64,000 nucleotides of DNA. It comes from Lachnospiraceae bacterium. Its GTDB lineage: Bacteria > Bacillota > Clostridia > Lachnospirales > Lachnospiraceae. The stretch lies in NCBI GenBank assembly GCA_017527205.1, contig JAFXQK010000012.1:1-64000 (forward strand), written 5' to 3'. The notes below the pieces were generated by a model that was not told the origin of the DNA, did not search any database, and saw nothing but the letters and a program-made list of their open reading frames with translations. The translations under genes and the position numbers were made by a program. Shown here in pieces: positions 1-4,679 of this stretch; the first letter of the stretch is position 1; each line of letters starts with the position of its first letter.

Positions 1-129
<129 letters not shown>

Positions 130-395
130 ATTCCAGTTTGTGGATTGAGTTAAACTGGAATTTTTAAATGCGCGTAGCGGGGATGAAATGGCACTGAAAA
201 AGCAGGCAGACGGATCAGAAATGCATGGAATATCAATGGGCTGTTAATCAAAGATTTCAGAATATTTCTGAATTGTGTTAAGTCCGCGCGCAAAGATGAT
301 GAATAAGGATTCATCGCAGTTTCCCCAAATAAAATCATTCTTTATGAAATCCTTATGGTTTTGTGAATGATTTCCTTAAACTCAGACCTTATCAT

Positions 396-437
396 GAGAT
401 TTGTAAACAAGATAACCCGAAAGGGAAAGCAAATTTC
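396..437 (+). promoter_or_regulatory. Structured 5' leader next to the RBS (copy 1)
   Basis: GAGATTTG at 396-403 pairs with CAAATTTC at 430-437, enclosing a smaller CCC/GGG hairpin, and the RBS AGGAGG (438-443) follows immediately. The same structure occurs at 13784-13825 in front of a paralogous gene. There one G-U pair is replaced by G-C, so the pairing is preserved through a base change. It may gate translation of the 58-residue protein; that role is inference. Confidence 0.55.
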
Positions 438-451
438 AGGAGGATAAGATA

Positions 452-628
452 ATGAATAAGTTTTTGGATATCGTAACATTAGTTTTGGCATTGGCAGGTA
501 CCGCGTTGTTGGTTTATTCCATGTTCCAGCCCATCAAGTTGTGGATCCCGCTGGCACTGATCAACATGGGATTTTGGATTAGCATCATTCGCATGTTCAT
601 CAGAAATAAGAAGGAAGCGGAGAAATAG
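452..628 (+). CDS. 58-residue membrane protein (copy 1)
   Basis: Small protein starting at ATG 452 behind a strong AGGAGG. Two hydrophobic segments (about residues 5-21 and 28-46) are joined by SMFQPIKLW, and the C-terminus is charged (RNKKEAEK). It is closely related to the protein at 13840-14016 over its whole length. Short two-span membrane proteins of this kind are common in Lachnospiraceae but I recognise no assigned function. The upstream structured leader is conserved with that of the paralogue. Confidence 0.65.
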   Translation: MNKFLDIVTLVLALAGTALLVYSMFQPIKLWIPLALINMGFWISIIRMFIRNKKEAEK

Positions 629-751
629 TCCTTGGTGAAAAAGGAATGTTTTGAAGGTGCGCGGATCAGCATTTGGGACATTTTCCCTTGTGGTTTAATA
701 GGACATTATCGCAAATGGTTTATATATTTTGAAATTTTTTCAAATTGGGTA

Positions 752-780
752 TTGACATATGCTAACGGATGGAGTAGTAT
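752..780 (+). promoter_or_regulatory. Sigma-A-type promoter ahead of the tRNA array
   Basis: TTGACA at 752-757, a 17-nt spacer and TAGTAT at 775-780. Transcription would start near 787, straight into the hairpin at 789-844. Confidence 0.6.
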
Positions 781-788
781 AAGGTCAA

Positions 789-844
789 AGGAAGCGCCGA
801 TCCTTTTCTTTTTGATACAAAGAAATAGGAACGCTTCCTTTTTT
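789..844 (+). terminator. Hairpin with T tract in the array leader
   Basis: GGAAGCG at 790-796 pairs with CGCTTCC at 832-838 and six T follow. It lies only a few bases behind the promoter at 752-780, so it may act as an attenuator or make a short RNA of about 60 nt. Confidence 0.55.
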
Positions 845-880
845 GTTACGAAAAACGATATTTTTATGAAGGAGAAAACG

Positions 881-1069
881 ATGCAGACGACAAGACTTCA
901 AAAGCAGCATATGAACATGCTAAGCTCACTGCCGATGAGCCTTGACTTCGTGCGCAAAAATTCGGGCCATGACTTTAATTTGGAGTGCCCCGAGTATACC
1001 AACATAAAGAATATTGAAGGCAAATATGAAACTTGGATCAGACAGCCCAGGTGCAGAAACGGCGGTTGA
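881..1069 (+). CDS. Small hypothetical protein, 62 residues
   Basis: ATG 881 has a good RBS (GAAGGAG, 8-9 nt upstream), and the frame runs to TGA 1069. It begins MQTTRLQKQHMNMLSS and is basic at the C-terminus (RQPRCRNGG). It sits between two hairpin terminators in the leader of the tRNA array. I recognise no family. It could be a real small protein or a leader ORF; the RBS is the only strong support. Confidence 0.35.
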   Translation: MQTTRLQKQHMNMLSSLPMSLDFVRKNSGHDFNLECPEYTNIKNIEGKYETWIRQPRCRNGG

Positions 1070-1098
1070 AATTAGGCCGTTCATTATGCAGAGAAACC

Positions 1099-1142
1099 AG
1101 GGAATTGTCTGATGAGAAATCAAAGGCAATTCCCTATTTTTA
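1099..1142 (+). terminator. Rho-independent terminator
   Basis: GGGAATTG (1100-1107) pairs with CAATTCCC (1127-1134), followed by TATTTTTA. It closes the small ORF unit just before the first tRNA. Confidence 0.6.
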
Positions 1143-1204
1143 TGGATTTTTGGAGGAAAAGAAGATGGGACATGAACGATTTAGAAGCAGCCACTTTCGA
1201 GAAC

Positions 1205-1277
1205 GGGTGGTTAGCTTACACGGTGAAAGCGGCGGACTGAAAATCCGCAGAGAACGGGTCGGTACCGTTACCCCCCA
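1205..1277 (+). tRNA. tRNA-Phe(GAA), aberrant T-loop
   Basis: Anticodon arm GCGGA-CTGAAAA-TCCGC. The acceptor GGGTGGT pairs with ACCCCCC except for one mismatch. T stem AACGG/CCGTT encloses GTCGGTA instead of the canonical TTCRANY, so T54 is lost. No CCA is encoded. Confidence 0.75.
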
Positions 1278-1280
1278 CTT

Positions 1281-1379
1281 GGCACCTTGGTCTATTGGCT
1301 AGGACGCCAGCCCTTCACGCTGGAAAGGACGGGTTCCAGGCGCACGGATCTTCGATCCGGGCTAAGCCCGCAGGTGCTA
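1281..1379 (+). tRNA. tRNA-Glu(UUC) with T-loop insert and C33
   Basis: Acceptor GGCACCT/AGGTGCT and anticodon arm CCAGC-CCTTCAC-GCTGG are perfect, but position 33 is C. The T-loop (1334-1366) is 33 nt instead of 7: TTC is followed by a palindromic insert, then the stem closes with CCCGC. The insert is the reverse complement of that in the tRNA at 2592. Confidence 0.75.
1337..1366 (+). repeat. T-loop palindromic insert, copy in tRNA-Glu
   Basis: Begins CAGGCGCA, has the hairpin CGGATC-TTC-GATCCG and ends GGCTAAG. The reverse complement is found in the T-loops at 2647, 3084 and 4553, and a related free copy is at 60146-60180 in the same orientation as here. Confidence 0.8.
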
Positions 1380-1384
1380 CTTAA

Positions 1385-1509
1385 GCTTCGTTAGGCAAAT
1401 TGGCTACGCCGCAGGTCTTCGCTTCGCTACGGTCGTCGCAATACCATCGTCCCCCGGACGATGTGCGACCTCAAGCCTGAGATGCTCGGTTCGAACCCGG
1501 CACGAAGTA
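1385..1509 (+). tRNA. Interrupted tRNA, possibly Arg(UCG), anticodon-loop insert
   Basis: Acceptor GCTTCGT/ACGAAGT and anticodon stem CAGGT/GCCTG are intact. The loop starts CTTCG at 1417-1421 and resumes at AA 1473-1474; a 50-nt palindromic insert lies between. If the break follows position 36 as in its neighbours, the anticodon is TCG. The T-loop is canonical (TTCGAAC). Identity is uncertain because the break runs through the anticodon region. Confidence 0.55.
1421..1471 (+). repeat. Palindromic insert family P, copy A
   Basis: Contains CATCGTCC/GGACGATG within an outer GGTCG-CGCA/TGCGACC pairing. It matches 1754-1793 almost exactly and matches 1668-1718 in reverse complement. Confidence 0.75.
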
Positions 1510-1548
1510 CTTCCCGAGAGGGAATGCAATTAAAACATAATAAAACTT

Positions 1549-1582
1549 GGGATCAGGAAGTTGGCGCTTCCCCTGATCCCGC
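1549..1582. repeat. Inverted repeat between tRNAs
   Basis: GGGATCAGG and CCTGATCCC with an inner AAG/CTT pairing form a strong hairpin but no T tract follows. This is the only clear structure in the spacer 1510-1627. Confidence 0.5.
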
Positions 1583-1667
1583 AAAACCTTGAAATGAAAG
1601 TACTTTGACAAAAGAAGATGTATATATCGGAATGTGGTGCAGTTTGGCGAGCATGCGTGATTTGGGG

Positions 1668-1718
1668 CGCATACCGTCCGGGGGACGGTAGTTTTGCGCC
1701 GACCGTAGTGAAACGAAG
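1668..1718 (-). repeat. Palindromic insert family P, copy B (inverted)
   Basis: Reverse complement resembles copy A from GTCTTCG through CTACGGTCG to TGCGCCC, with substitutions in the stem matched on both sides (CCGTCC/GGACGG instead of ATCGTCC/GGACGAT). It sits in the anticodon loop of tRNA-Pro. Confidence 0.7.
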
Positions 1719-1753
1719 ACACGAGGTCGCAGGTTCGGTCTGCATTTCATTCC

Positions 1754-1793
1754 GGTCGTCGCAATACCATCGTCCCCCGGACGATGTGCGACC
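1754..1793 (+). repeat. Palindromic insert family P, copy C
   Basis: Same core as copy A (GGTCGTCGCAATACC through TGCGACC) within the T-loop of tRNA-Pro. Confidence 0.75.
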
Positions 1794-1805
1794 TGTCATT
1801 CCGAT

Positions 1806-1958
1806 TTCCGGGTAGCTCAACTGGCAGAGCGGTCTTGTCGCAAGCTTTGCTTGCGATCCCGAGCTTTGCTCGGGACGGCCGAATGGCCGCCACGCGTGCA
1901 GGCAAAGCCTGCACTATGGTTAACCGAAAGATTGTGAGTTCAAGTCTCACCTCGGGAG
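1806..1958 (+). tRNA. Interrupted tRNA, probably Thr(UGU), 82-nt insert after the anticodon
   Basis: Acceptor TTCCGGG/CTCGGGA (with G-U pairs), D arm GCTC/GAGC and T arm GTGAG-TTCAAGT-CTCAC are good. The anticodon loop reads CTTGT (1834-1838), is interrupted from 1839 to 1920, and resumes TA-ACCG. The anticodon stem is only 3-4 bp (CGGT/ACCG). Reading the junction as GTT would make it Asn, but the Asn 5' stem strand is missing. Confidence 0.5.
1839..1920. repeat. Four-hairpin insert family H, copy 1
   Basis: Four consecutive stems: CGCAAGC/GCTTGCG, TCCCGAGC/GCTCGGGA, CGGCC/GGCCG and GTGCAGGC/GCCTGCAC, mostly closed by TTT or AAA loops. It is nearly identical to 3331-3412, and both copies lie directly behind anticodon position 36. 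Confidence 0.8.
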
Positions 1959-1975
1959 CTTCAATAAAAATCATA

Positions 1976-2046
1976 GCAGAGTGGACTGGAGAGGCTCCAG
2001 CCGGCCCCCATAAGGCCTGTTACGCGGGTTCAAATCCCGTCTCTGC
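1976..2046 (+). tRNA. tRNA-Met-like (CAU), irregular anticodon loop
   Basis: T arm GCGGG-TTCAAAT-CCCGT is canonical and the ends GCAGAG/CTCTGC pair. The anticodon stem GGCC/GGCC closes a 6-nt loop CCATAA, so U33 is missing. The D region holds a strong CTGGAG/CTCCAG stem. Confidence 0.55.
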
Positions 2047-2050
2047 AACT

Positions 2051-2137
2051 TTGGGCGGGTAACCCGTAACTGGCAGCGGTCCTGACTGTAAATCAGGTGG
2101 CTTAGGCTTCTGAAGGTTCGAGTCCTTCCCCTCCCAC
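2051..2137 (+). tRNA. tRNA-Tyr(GUA)
   Basis: Anticodon arm CCTGA-CTGTAAA-TCAGG, a class II variable region as expected for Tyr, and T-loop TTCGAGT. Acceptor TGGGCGG/CCTCCCA has one mismatch. No CCA is encoded. Confidence 0.8.
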
Positions 2138-2150
2138 TTAAGTATTAAAT

Positions 2151-2222
2151 GCGTGATTAGCCAGCTGGCAGAGCAGCGGACTCTTAATCCGAAGGTCCAG
2201 GGTTCGAACCCATGATCACGCA
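2151..2222 (+). tRNA. tRNA-Lys(CUU)
   Basis: Acceptor GCGTGAT/ATCACGC, anticodon loop CTCTTAA and T-loop TTCGAAC. This is an ordinary cloverleaf. Confidence 0.85.
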
Positions 2223-2226
2223 CTTT

Positions 2227-2298
2227 GGTTTCGTAGTATAATGGCTAATACTCTCGGTTGTCTCCCGAAGGATGAGGGTTCGATTCCCTCCGAAATCG
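2227..2298 (+). tRNA. tRNA-Asp(GUC)
   Basis: Acceptor GGTTTCG/CGAAATC, anticodon loop TTGTCTC, T arm GAGGG-TTCGATT-CCCTC and discriminator G. Confidence 0.8.
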
Positions 2299-2303
2299 CT
2301 TAT

Positions 2304-2375
2304 GCAGACATGGTACAATGGTTAGTATGCGTCCTTGCCAAGGACGAGATGCGAGTTCGATTCTCGTTGTTTGCT
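2304..2375 (+). tRNA. tRNA-Gly(GCC)
   Basis: Acceptor GCAGACA/TGTTTGC, anticodon arm CGTCC-TTGCCAA-GGACG and T arm GCGAG-TTCGATT-CTCGT. Confidence 0.85.
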
Positions 2376-2376
2376 C

Positions 2377-2435
2377 TGAAGTCGGGGTAATGGCAGCCAT
2401 CTGATTTACAATAACATCGGGCCCCAATGACTTCA
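2377..2435 (+). tRNA. tRNA-like element without T arm, possibly Val(UAC)
   Basis: Only 59 nt: TGAAGTC pairs with GACTTCA, a D-arm-like GGTAATGGCAGCC follows, then CTGAT/ATCGG encloses a 10-nt loop containing TTTACAA. There is no TTCRANY T-loop at all. It is either a decayed gene or a truncated tRNA. Confidence 0.35.
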
Positions 2436-2439
2436 ACTA

Positions 2440-2510
2440 GCCTTCCTCGTTCAAGGGTAGGACACGAGACTGTTAATCTTGGTATCTGGGTTCGATTCCC
2501 AGGGAAGACG
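2440..2510 (+). tRNA. tRNA-Asn(GUU)
   Basis: Anticodon arm CGAGA-CTGTTAA-TCTTG, T arm CTGGG-TTCGATT-CCCAG and acceptor GCCTTCC/GGAAGAC with one mismatch. Confidence 0.8.
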
Positions 2511-2517
2511 CTTTAAC

Positions 2518-2590
2518 GCCAGGCTGGCGCAATTGGCAGCGCTACTGCCTTGTAAGCAGAAGGTTCAGGGTTCGAGTCCCTGGTCTGGCT
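2518..2590 (+). tRNA. tRNA-Thr(UGU)
   Basis: Acceptor GCCAGGC/GTCTGGC, anticodon loop CTTGTAA and T arm CAGGG-TTCGAGT-CCCTG. An uninterrupted counterpart of the split Thr-like gene at 1806. Confidence 0.85.
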
Positions 2591-2591
2591 C

Positions 2592-2693
2592 TGCAGAAGA
2601 GTGAAACGGATTATCACTGCCGGTCTCATAAGCCGGAAATAACGGGCTTAGCCCGGATCGAAGATCCGTGCGCCTGGACTCCCGTTTCTGCAA
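2592..2693 (+). tRNA. tRNA-Met(CAU) with T-loop insert
   Basis: Acceptor TGCAGAA/TTCTGCA, D stem GTGA/TCAC and anticodon loop CTCATAA. T stem ACGGG (2642-2646) and CCCGT (2681-2685) enclose 34 nt instead of 7: the palindromic insert, opposite in orientation to that of tRNA-Glu, followed by the remnant ACT. Confidence 0.75.
2647..2677 (-). repeat. T-loop palindromic insert, copy in tRNA-Met
   Basis: Starts CTTAGCC, hairpin CGGATC-GAA-GATCCG, then TGCGCCTGG. Its reverse complement equals the insert of tRNA-Glu. Confidence 0.8.
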
Positions 2694-2775
2694 TTGGAAA
2701 ATAAATCAAACACAGAGGGAAGACACATGTTGCTACTACGATTACGACTTCAACTGAATAACGCAAACTATGTAT

Positions 2776-2850
2776 GCCCCCGTGGCCCAATTAGGCAGAG
2801 GCGCGGCGCTTAAGACGCTGAAAGTGTGGGTTCTAATCTCACCGGGGGTA
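2776..2850 (+). tRNA. tRNA with Leu(UAA) anticodon, short variable arm
   Basis: Acceptor GCCCCCG/CGGGGGT, loop CTTAAGA, T arm GTGGG-TTCTAAT-CTCAC and discriminator A. The variable region is about 4-5 nt, whereas bacterial tRNA-Leu is normally class II. Confidence 0.7.
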
Positions 2851-2877
2851 TCTGCGGAATACTATGTTCCGTGGCAT

Positions 2878-2952
2878 GCTCACGTACCCCAATCGGGCAG
2901 AGGGACACGGCCCAGAACCGTGACAGTACGGGTTCGAATCCCGCCGTGAGTA
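2878..2952 (+). tRNA. tRNA with Leu(CAG) anticodon, short variable arm, C33
   Basis: Acceptor GCTCACG/CGTGAGT, anticodon arm CACGG-CCCAGAA-CCGTG and T arm ACGGG-TTCGAAT-CCCGC. Position 33 is C and the variable region is 5 nt (ACAGT). Confidence 0.7.
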
Positions 2953-2953
2953 C

Positions 2954-3028
2954 GCTCGCGTACCCCAACCTGGCAGAGGGAGTCGGCTAAGAACCGGTAC
3001 AGTGTGGGTTCGAATCCCATCGCGAGTA
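2954..3028 (+). tRNA. tRNA with Leu(AAG) anticodon, short variable arm
   Basis: Acceptor GCTCGCG/CGCGAGT, anticodon arm GTCGG-CTAAGAA-CCGGT and T-loop TTCGAAT. A34 is rare outside Arg(ACG) in many bacteria. Only one base separates it from the preceding tRNA and one from the next. Confidence 0.7.
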
Positions 3029-3029
3029 C

Positions 3030-3130
3030 GGCACAGTGGCGCAATTGGAAGACGCAACGCACTCAAGATGCGATTTTTACAGGCTTAGCCCGGACCGAAG
3101 GTCCGTGCGCCTGAAGTCCTGCCTGTGCTA
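3030..3130 (+). tRNA. tRNA with Leu(CAA) anticodon and T-loop insert
   Basis: Acceptor GGCACAG/CTGTGCT, anticodon arm CGCA-CTCAAGA-TGCG and short variable region. T stem ACAGG/CCTGC encloses a 34-nt loop (3084-3117) made of the T-loop palindrome plus a short tail. Confidence 0.65.
3084..3114 (-). repeat. T-loop palindromic insert, copy in tRNA-Leu(CAA)
   Basis: CTTAGCC, hairpin CGGACC-GAA-GGTCCG, then TGCGCCTG. Compared with the Met copy, T and A at paired stem positions are both changed (GGATC/GATCC to GGACC/GGTCC), so pairing is kept. Confidence 0.8.
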
Positions 3131-3162
3131 TTAACATCGTAAGAGAAGAGGAGAGAAAAACA

Positions 3163-3207
3163 ATGATGCAGGAAATGGTAAGGCGAAAACGCAAACGAAT
3201 GATTTAA
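3163..3207 (+). CDS. 14-codon minigene between tRNAs
   Basis: ATG 3163 follows GAGGAGAGAAAAAC and encodes MMQEMVRRKRKRMI, a very basic peptide, ending at TAA 3207. The end overlaps an inverted repeat GCAAACGAAT/ATTTGTTTGC. It could be a leader or a chance ORF; the RBS is the only support. Confidence 0.25.
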   Translation: MMQEMVRRKRKRMI

Positions 3208-3217
3208 TAATTTGTTT

Positions 3218-3290
3218 GCGTCTGTAGCCAAGAGGTTATGGCGGCGGGCCTTTAACCCGTATACCGTGGGTTCGAATCCCACCAGGCGTA
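3218..3290 (+). tRNA. tRNA-Lys(UUU), C33
   Basis: Acceptor GCGTCTG/CAGGCGT, anticodon arm GCGGG-CCTTTAA-CCCGT and T arm GTGGG-TTCGAAT-CCCAC. Position 33 is C instead of U. Confidence 0.8.
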
Positions 3291-3294
3291 CTAT

Positions 3295-3449
3295 TGGGAC
3301 ATAGCGCAATTGGCAGAGCTGTCGTCTAAGTCGCAAGCTTCGCTTGCGATCCCGAGCTTTGCTCGGGACGGCCGAATGGCCGCCATGCGTGCAGGCAAAG
3401 CCTGCACTACGTACACGACCGGTTTCCGGTTCGAGTCCGGATGTCCCAA
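3295..3449 (+). tRNA. Interrupted tRNA, Leu(AAG)-like, 82-nt insert after the anticodon
   Basis: Acceptor TGGGACA/TGTCCCA, T arm TCCGG-TTCGAGT-CCGGA and anticodon stem GTCGT/ACGAC are all perfect. The loop reads CTAAG (3326-3330), is broken by 3331-3412, and resumes AC. Excising exactly 82 nt would give a normal 7-nt loop CTAAGAC. Confidence 0.7.
3331..3412. repeat. Four-hairpin insert family H, copy 2
   Basis: Nearly identical to 1839-1920 with few substitutions, for example the first loop TTC instead of TTT. It sits at the same place relative to the anticodon. Confidence 0.8.
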
Positions 3450-3475
3450 CTTCAAGATGTGATACTACAGGTAGA

Positions 3476-3504
3476 ATGACAAAAGAAAATGACACTGTTA
3501 TAAT
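3476..3504 (+). promoter_or_regulatory. Promoter of the HTH leader, shared motif with rtcB
   Basis: ATGACA at 3476-3481, 17-nt spacer and a perfect TATAAT at 3499-3504. The -35 is embedded in ACAGGTAGAATG-ACAAAAG, and the same block with one extra G stands at 34109-34129 in front of rtcB. Confidence 0.75.
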
Positions 3505-3556
3505 AGAATCAAGAGATCAAGAGAGAGCGCCGCAGGCGTTCAGAAAGGGAAAAACG

Positions 3557-3664
3557 ATGACAAACTTTAACTTCTGGCAAATTTCATGTTCATCTCAGCG
3601 AAGCCAGCAGATTAGCAGATGGTCTGTTAGAGTGCGCATAAAATCTGGAAAGTTAAAGTCATAA
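3557..3664 (+). CDS. 35-residue leader ORF
   Basis: ATG 3557 behind AGAAAGGGAAAAACG, ending at TAA 3664. It begins MTNFNFWQIS and is Ser/Arg rich at the C-terminus. It lies between a strong promoter and a terminator, like the ORF at 34194-34337. It may be a leader peptide rather than a functional protein. Confidence 0.35.
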   Translation: MTNFNFWQISCSSQRSQQISRWSVRVRIKSGKLKS

Positions 3665-3696
3665 GCATAGAGGAATATATACGCCTTCATTGAGTG

Positions 3697-3732
3697 ACCT
3701 TTTCAGATTTCATGATCTGAGAAGGTTTTTTT
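3697..3732 (+). terminator. Rho-independent terminator before the HTH gene
   Basis: ACCTTTTCAGAT pairs with ATCTGAGAAGGT and seven T follow. The next gene's RBS (GGAGG) starts 4-5 nt downstream. Confidence 0.8.
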
Positions 3733-3747
3733 GTTGGAGGAAAAGAG

Positions 3748-3972
3748 ATGCCGGTGATAGACATAAAGGCAACGGGAGAGAAGATTAACGAACTTAGGAA
3801 CAGGAATGGAATAACGGTAAAGGATATACAAGTGTTTATGGGCTTTGCAAGCCCTTATCCAGTGTATAAATGGATCAACGGCAAAAACTTGCCTACGCTA
3901 GATAATTTGCTTGCCCTTGCTGAGTTGTTTGGCGTTAAGATGGATGACATCGTCGTTGCAAGGAAGTTATAA
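3748..3972 (+). CDS. Small XRE-type helix-turn-helix regulator inside the tRNA array
   Basis: 74 residues, ATG 3748 with RBS TTGGAGGAAAAGAG. The protein has the Cro/CI fold pattern: TGEKINELRNRNGITVKD, then a recognition-helix region FASPYPVYKWINGKN, then LPTLDNLLALAELFGVKMDDIVV. It is clearly paralogous to the protein at 35801-36061 directly behind rtcB, sharing PVID at the N-terminus, TVxD, YKW, PTxDNL and FGVxxDDI. tRNA genes flank it on both sides. It probably binds DNA; the shared promoter motif at 3466-3485 and 34109-34129 is a candidate operator, which is inference. Confidence 0.85.
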   Translation: MPVIDIKATGEKINELRNRNGITVKDIQVFMGFASPYPVYKWINGKNLPTLDNLLALAELFGVKMDDIVVARKL

Positions 3973-3982
3973 ATTTCATAAT

Positions 3983-4067
3983 GCCGAGGTGGCGGAGAGG
4001 CCTAACGCGTCGGTCTTGAAAACCGAAGGCCCGAAAGGGTCCGGGAGTTCGAATCTCCCCCTCAGTG
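3983..4067 (+). tRNA. tRNA-Ser(UGA)
   Basis: Anticodon arm TCGGT-CTTGAAA-ACCGA and a long variable arm GGCCCGAAAGGGTCC, the proper class II shape. T-loop TTCGAAT. It starts 10 nt behind the HTH stop codon. Confidence 0.8.
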
Positions 4068-4071
4068 CTAT

Positions 4072-4143
4072 AGGCTGGTAGTGTCAATGGCAGCATGTCG
4101 GTCTCCAAAACCGAAGGTCATGGTTCGAGTCCATGTCGGCCTG
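4072..4143 (+). tRNA. tRNA-Trp(CCA)
   Basis: Acceptor AGGCTGG/TCGGCCT, anticodon loop CTCCAAA, T-loop TTCGAGT and discriminator G. Confidence 0.85.
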
Positions 4144-4145
4144 TA

Positions 4146-4335
4146 TGCCGTCTTGGGGTAGGCGGCGGACCTTCGTCCGTTCCAGTCTTCGACTGGAATC
4201 ACGGGCAAAGCCCGTGACATGCCCGCCCGTCCCGAACACGGGTGATCGTTACGATTTGGGACAGTCGCAGACTCTGCCTGCGATCCGGAGCGAAGCGACG
4301 GACGAGCCGTAGGGCTCGCCTCGATTCTCTCCATT
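4146..4335. repeat. Tandem palindromes between tRNA-Trp and tRNA-Gln
   Basis: Consecutive stems: CGGAC/GTCCG, TTCCAGTC/GACTGGAA, TCACGGGC/GCCCGTGA, GTCCC/GGGAC enclosing ATCGT/ACGAT, GTCGCAG/CTGCGAT, TCCG/CGGA and CGAGCC/GGCTCG. Loops are TTC, AAA and similar, in the style of the inserts in the tRNAs. A weak T-loop-like CTCGATTCTC near the end hints at one heavily decorated or destroyed tRNA gene, but no acceptor stem could be paired. Confidence 0.6.
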
Positions 4336-4343
4336 ACAACTGA

Positions 4344-4415
4344 TGGCGCTTAGCACAATGGTGAGTGCACCGGACCTTGACTCCGGAGATGCCAGTTCGA
4401 TCCTGGCAGTGCCTG
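4344..4415 (+). tRNA. tRNA-Gln(UUG), C33
   Basis: D stem GCAC/GTGC, anticodon arm CCGGA-CCTTGAC-TCCGG with C33, and T arm GCCAG-TTCGATC-CTGGC. Acceptor TGGCGCT/AGTGCCT has one mismatch. Confidence 0.75.
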
Positions 4416-4425
4416 CTGAATATGT

Positions 4426-4497
4426 GATCCTGTAGTCAAAAGGCTAAGGCGGCTGGCTGCAACCCAGCAGGTGGGCGTTCGATTCGCCCCGGGATCT
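4426..4497 (+). tRNA. tRNA-Cys(GCA)
   Basis: Acceptor GATCCTG/CGGGATC, anticodon arm GCTGG-CTGCAAC-CCAGC and T-loop TTCGATT. Confidence 0.85.
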
Positions 4498-4500
4498 TAA

Positions 4501-4599
4501 GTCGTGATAGGCTAATGGATAAACCTGGCGGCTACGACCCATCCATTCTGAGCATAGCCTGGATCTTTGATCCGTGCGCGTGGAATCTCAGTCACGATG
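4501..4599 (+). tRNA. tRNA-Arg(ACG) with T-loop insert
   Basis: Acceptor GTCGTGA/TCACGAT and anticodon loop CTACGAC. T stem CTGAG (4548-4552) and CTCAG (4587-4591) enclose 34 nt: the palindromic insert followed by the remnant GAAT. Confidence 0.7.
4553..4583 (-). repeat. T-loop palindromic insert, copy in tRNA-Arg
   Basis: CATAGCC, hairpin GGATC-TTT-GATCC, then GTGCGCGTGG. This is the most diverged of the four T-loop copies but has the same length and position. Confidence 0.75.
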
Positions 4600-4603
4600 T
4601 TAC

Positions 4604-4675
4604 AGGCGCTTCGCATAACGGTGAGTGCACCGGACTCTGACTCCGGGGATGGAAGTTCGACCCTTCCAGCGCCTG
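4604..4675 (+). tRNA. tRNA-Gln(CUG)
   Basis: Acceptor AGGCGCT/AGCGCCT, anticodon loop CTCTGAC and T arm GGAAG-TTCGACC-CTTCC. Confidence 0.85.
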
Positions 4676-4679
4676 CTTT

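Larger units (their letters stand above)
1628..1804 (+). tRNA. tRNA-Pro(UGG) with two inserts
   Basis: Acceptor CGGAATG (1628-1634) pairs with CATTCCG (1797-1803). The anticodon arm starts CGTGA-TTTGGGG (anticodon TGG) and resumes with ACACG at 1719; 51 nt lie between, at the 3' edge of the anticodon loop. The T stem GCAGG (1729-1733) pairs with CCTGT (1792-1796) across a 58-nt T-loop carrying a second copy of the same palindrome in the opposite orientation. A stray CATTCCG at 1748-1754 repeats the acceptor 3' strand inside the second insert. Confidence 0.7.
3511..3732 (+). ncRNA. About 220-nt leader RNA ahead of the HTH gene
   Basis: Bounded by the promoter at 3476-3504 and the terminator at 3697-3732, which lies just before the RBS of the HTH gene. 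It contains a small GC hairpin (GCGCCGCAGGCG) and a 35-codon ORF. The arrangement is repeated upstream of rtcB (34155-34407), suggesting transcription attenuation or a released small RNA. No similarity to a known riboswitch class is visible to me. Confidence 0.5.

Noticed and set aside
2727..2813. 28-codon ORF beginning MLLLRLRLQL.
   Set aside because: It runs into the tRNA-Leu gene at 2776, and its RBS (GAGGGAAG) is the only support.
3295..3449. Archaeal-type bulge-helix-bulge splice sites at the family H insert.
   Set aside because: The position is close to canonical, but I could not pair a 4-bp helix with two 3-nt bulges at the boundaries. An EndA-like endonuclease is not encoded here. 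Left as an open question, not claimed.
1281..4599. Group I introns in the interrupted tRNAs.
   Set aside because: Inserts are only 26-82 nt and consist of simple hairpins. There is no P3-P7 core or guanosine-binding site, and group I introns are normally more than 200 nt.
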